A model generated the notes under the pieces. It saw only the letters and a program-made list of their open reading frames with translations. It did no database searches and was not told where the DNA came from. Below are positions 61,026 through 64,000 of a stretch of 64,000 nucleotides of DNA, one piece after another; positions within the stretch are counted from its first letter, which is position 1; each line of letters opens with the position of its first letter. Made by a program: the position numbers and the translations under genes. The DNA is taken from positions 57,111,676 through 57,175,675 of the forward strand of contig CM049316.1 of the NCBI GenBank assembly GCA_026874595.1. Direction: 5' to 3'. Origin of the DNA: Sipunculus nudus (lineage: Eukaryota > Annelida > Sipuncula > Golfingiida > Sipunculidae).

Positions 61026-62394
61026 TACATGTATCATCCAACTATTTGCTAGCATCCTCGCATAATAAAATAAAACATAATGAAATCAGTGGAGTTTCAA
61101 GCGGGGGGGGGGGGCTTTATTGCTACACATCAGTGTCATGCGCAAGACACCTCCACCTGACCCGGTCATTGGGTCCCTGTTTGAAAACTTCCTTACACAA
61201 ATCACATCCTTTCCATCACGAGAACCCCAAAAATACCCTTTTGATTTTAAGTTGTTGACATGGACGGGTCCATAATGTATGAATATTTGTAGCGGGAGGG
61301 GAGGTATAAACCTGTAAATCTGGCGTAGGCATTACTCTTTCAGTCGACCATAATCCGAATTATATCTGCTGATAATCCGTATTTGAGTTCCCATGTAACT
61401 CCTCCCCTCAGAAATCCTTTAATATGCTGAAAGGGACATAATCAGGAGCAATAGTATACATTTTCTTTACATAAACAGTTCAGTTTTGCTTCATACAAAA
61501 GTTTGCCAGCAAAACTAAACCAGCATACAGGTTCAGTACCTCGCACACAACTGTTTAACACCTTGTTACTGCTCTGCTTGTTGGTATACACAGTCCACGT
61601 GTGTATATTCACCATAACAAGACAACGTGACTGGAAGTCCAATATGAACCTCAATACGTGATGTTAAAGCCAGCGAAAACATGTATTACTTTTTTGGTCA
61701 AGTCAGTCGAGGCATCTCCTGATTGACACGTGTTATGGCTCCGCGATGCACACGGCCCAACGCGCTGGGTTTATGTTGACATCTGTGATCGCGCTCGATA
61801 CACTGTTTTTAACACTCGTTTACAGGAGTAAGCAAACGGTTTCATGACAATATTTTGGCAGGTACAGATTTATTTTTAAGGGAAGAAGCTATTTTTCGTG
61901 TTAATTCTACATGCTTTAAAGGTGATTGGGCCCCTTGAAATATTTAGTCCCAGCTTTCCTAACCGATCAAACATACTCCTGGTCGAAATTCTTATTGGGC
62001 ATTATGGATCAGAAAAGGTGGCATATTATCTGATGATAGTGTGACCAATGTAAATGCATTAATCACAGCAAAGTCGGACAGAGTGGATGTCCCTTCAGTT
62101 TCGAAAAAGGGAAAGAATATCGTCGCTGGTGGAACTGGATGGTCTATTTTTTCTTGACCCTGACTAGGATGCCTCGATCAGTTACTAAAATTCTTTCCTT
62201 GTCAAATGGCTGTCTGAACCGAATTTAGAAAATGAAGCAACCATCATGTCCCCTTCCCTAAGAAGCCAAAAAAAGGGGACTAACCAGCAACCTAGGAAGC
62301 CGCATCTTCAGCCTGTGACAAATTTAGAAGGGGCCGAACTTTCAATAAAATTGGTGTTTTTTTTTAAAGATTTTTTGGTGGAGGAAACCGCTAC
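61023..62394. other. No gene seen
   Basis: A poly-G near 61,102-61,112; sequence at 62,000-62,350 is C/A-rich with short broken frames and may be the decayed 3' part of the DIRS-like element to its right. Confidence 0.35.
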
Positions 62395-62763
62395 CATTTT
62401 TTAATGCTTTGCTTAACTAAGTTATGTACATCTACAGAGTTCCATTCCTGTTTCGGACTAGGTGACAGGGGCTTATATCCGATTTTCCCTGGTGTCAACC
62501 AGGTTCGGTATACGACTCCTGCGGGCCCTAAGGTGTGAATCATCCCCATTACTGGGTCATAACACCGAGGAACCCACGAAAGGCGCACTCGTTTGTTAGT
62601 GAAACACGACTGATGGGCACAGTACCCATTAAGCCTGCAGAACGCTAACCCTTGGTGGTGGCCGACCGTGAAAAATCTCACTGCCTCGCGATCGGCTGAG
62701 ATTCGAACTCACGATCTCTCGGCTTTGAGTCCTGCGCTCTAACCCTGATCCACCGAAGCCGGT
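62395..62763 (-). mobile_element. tRNA-derived SINE inserted in the DIRS-like element
   Basis: Minus-strand head GGCTTCGGTGGATCAGGGTT with an A box (TGGATCAGGGTTAGAGC, 62736-62752) and a B box (GAGTTCGAATCTC, 62698-62710), then a long non-tRNA body ending in an A-rich stretch near 62,396. No intact anticodon arm/acceptor pairing was found. It separates the recombinase fragment (62,781 on) from whatever lay downstream. Confidence 0.65.
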
Positions 62764-62780
62764 AGGTAGTTTTTTCTTTA

Positions 62781-63060
62781 CTACACGCGCTTGATGCACA
62801 GCAAGACCGACTTGAGAAAATAATTGTCTTGTAATGGATTAGGAAATCCTGCCTCCCTATGAAGGATTCGCATGATATTTATATACTGTTTTACTGTGCT
62901 GAATCTACTACGCGCCAGAAATGCAGCATATCTACACAAGTTGTCATTTGTAATAGGCTTTGGTTGTATATCCAAGTCCATACATAATTTTAAATAAGCC
63001 CTCCTGTGTACATTGTATGTTTGTTTTGCGCTTTTTACGAAAGTCGATGACCAGTAGAAC
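62781..63060 (-). pseudogene. Tyrosine-recombinase N-terminal (SAM-like) fragment
   Basis: Reads KSAKQTYNVHRRAYLKLCMD, ITNDNLCRYAAFLARSRFST and VKQYINIMRILHREAGFPNP, ending LKSVLLCIKRV. It fits the core-binding domain of DIRS/Ngaro tyrosine recombinases (T-YN--RRAYL-FC, Y-AFLA-S-FS--TI--YI--IRILH---G-PNP, GIKR). The catalytic domain with the R-H-R-Y residues is not present in the window; the SINE cuts in here. Confidence 0.7.
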
Positions 63061-63152
63061 CTGATTTTCCGTTCAGCAGTTCAGCCAGTTGTGTACACGT
63101 CGCATCTGTGGGAAAAGATATACAAACGATTTACTAGACGTGATAAGATAGG

Positions 63153-64000
63153 TCAGTTAGCAATGATATGCACCAGGCTACTTTGATCATGATACAGCAA
63201 GGAGGCTAGCCGTAAAATCTGTCCTGATTGGGGAAGCCTTGAAATGGCGTCTTTATTACGATTCCATTTTCTCGGAACATGTATGGATTCCAGCAAAATG
63301 TTATATTCAGACGATATAAAAATGTGAACAAATACCCTTTCGTTTTCCCAATACCTCCCCCACTTTCTTGCTGCCCATACAACAGAGAGTACCTGTTTGT
63401 AATTTATATACATGTTTTTACTGTGGGCCAATCAGCTGCCCAGTTGACTTACACCCAGTCATTGTGATGCTGGTTACCTGTTGCAATTGTTGAAGCATCC
63501 ATAAAAACACGTGTGTCTGTGAGTAATGGTTGGTAACACCTCCTGAACCCATGTTTTTGCAGGCATGTTTGCCACCATCTAATATCTTTATGGATTTCCC
63601 CTGACTGCTTTGCCCGATGGAACCCCCTTTTACAATAGGCCATAGTGATAAAAGAATACACCGTAAAAATACTTTACCGTCGCGTACAACCTGGCAAGCC
63701 CAGTTTAATTTCCCGACTAGACGCTCCTTAAGCTTAATGCAGAATTCGCTTGAAATATATTACTTTTTTATAAGGTAGTGCAATTGAAAGGGTCTTTGTA
63801 TCAATTAAAAAACCTAAGAAGGTTAGATTCTGTACAGGGCCTTCTACCTTTTTTCCACTTTATACAGAAACCTAATAGCCTCAGAAGTATTAAAAGTTGC
63901 GACATCGCAATTCGACTGTTTTACCCACAATGAAAAAATCGTCCAGGTATACGACAACGGAACTGAAACCCCTTTGTGCCATCATACGTCTCACGGACTG
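63153..64000 (-). pseudogene. DIRS-like retrotransposon reverse transcriptase-RNase H remnant
   Basis: Starts at the right edge. RT motif C reads SSVVVYLDDFFIVGKT (about 63,905-63,960), then after a frameshift SEAIRFLYKVEK and LTFLGFLIDTKTLSIALPYK. A thumb segment KERLVGKLNWACQVVRDGK follows, then IHKDIRWWQTCLQKH and VFMDAST of the RNase H, and YINYKQVLSVVWAARKWGRY (63,346-63,405). Several stops and frameshifts show it is dead. The order RT, RNase H, tyrosine recombinase is that of DIRS-type elements. Confidence 0.7.

Noticed and set aside
62690-62763. tRNA gene
   Set aside because: Good A and B boxes, but no paired acceptor stem and a long non-tRNA body follow, so it is a SINE head.

Overview
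This is intron-rich, AT-rich animal DNA. It has many AT, CT and poly-C tracts and dense decayed transposons. I infer a lophotrochozoan, most likely a bivalve mollusc, from the repeat style: a satellite-bearing pearl/Helentron-like element, repeats with CAGGTGGCGCCACC modules and CTCAGCTGA ends, and DIRS-type and LINE fragments. The species cannot be named from the sequence.

The only convincing protein-coding genes are three tandem minus-strand paralogues related to HOIP/RNF31, the catalytic E3 of the linear-ubiquitin assembly complex. Gene A has its CDS at 15,243-26,370 and its inferred first exon near 33.2 kb. Gene B has its CDS at 38,007-48,794 and its inferred first exon near 52.0 kb. Gene C has only its first two coding exons (1,382-1,817) and runs off the left edge. 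I assembled A (13 coding exons, 621 aa) and B (14 coding exons, 598 aa) by hand from GT-AG or GC-AG junctions. Exon sizes and phases match almost exactly (24, 150, 153, 200 ... 58, 113, 111, 119, 148 nt). The order is PUB domain, low-complexity linker, RanBP2-type zinc finger(s), RING2, then the LDD region that in HOIP binds the acceptor ubiquitin. RING1 and IBR are absent, and the RING2 position of HOIP's catalytic cysteine is Phe in both proteins. These look like catalytically dead, linear-ubiquitin-related adaptor or decoy proteins, which I regard as the most interesting content of the window.

Upstream of A and of B lies a matching block with a similar splice donor and two NF-kB-like sites at similar spacing. 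This suggests co-duplicated, NF-kB-responsive promoters, which would form a feedback link to the pathway HOIP serves.

The rest is repeats. 8.2-13.1 kb is a composite of repeats around a 180-bp satellite array. 17.0-19.7 kb is a repeat filling intron 9 of A. 24.1-25.1 kb is a solo LTR in intron 3 of A. 27.1-31.2 kb is a TIR element carrying a nested 2.7-kb TIR transposon. 35.5-36.4 kb is a TA-flanked MITE. 50.6-50.9 and 57.4-57.9 kb hold LINE fragments. 52.7-55.7 kb is an inverted pair of repeats. 58.6-58.8 and 62.4-62.8 kb hold tRNA-derived SINEs. 59.1-60.3 kb is another copy of the main repeat family. 62.8-64.0 kb is a DIRS-like retrotransposon that runs off the right edge.
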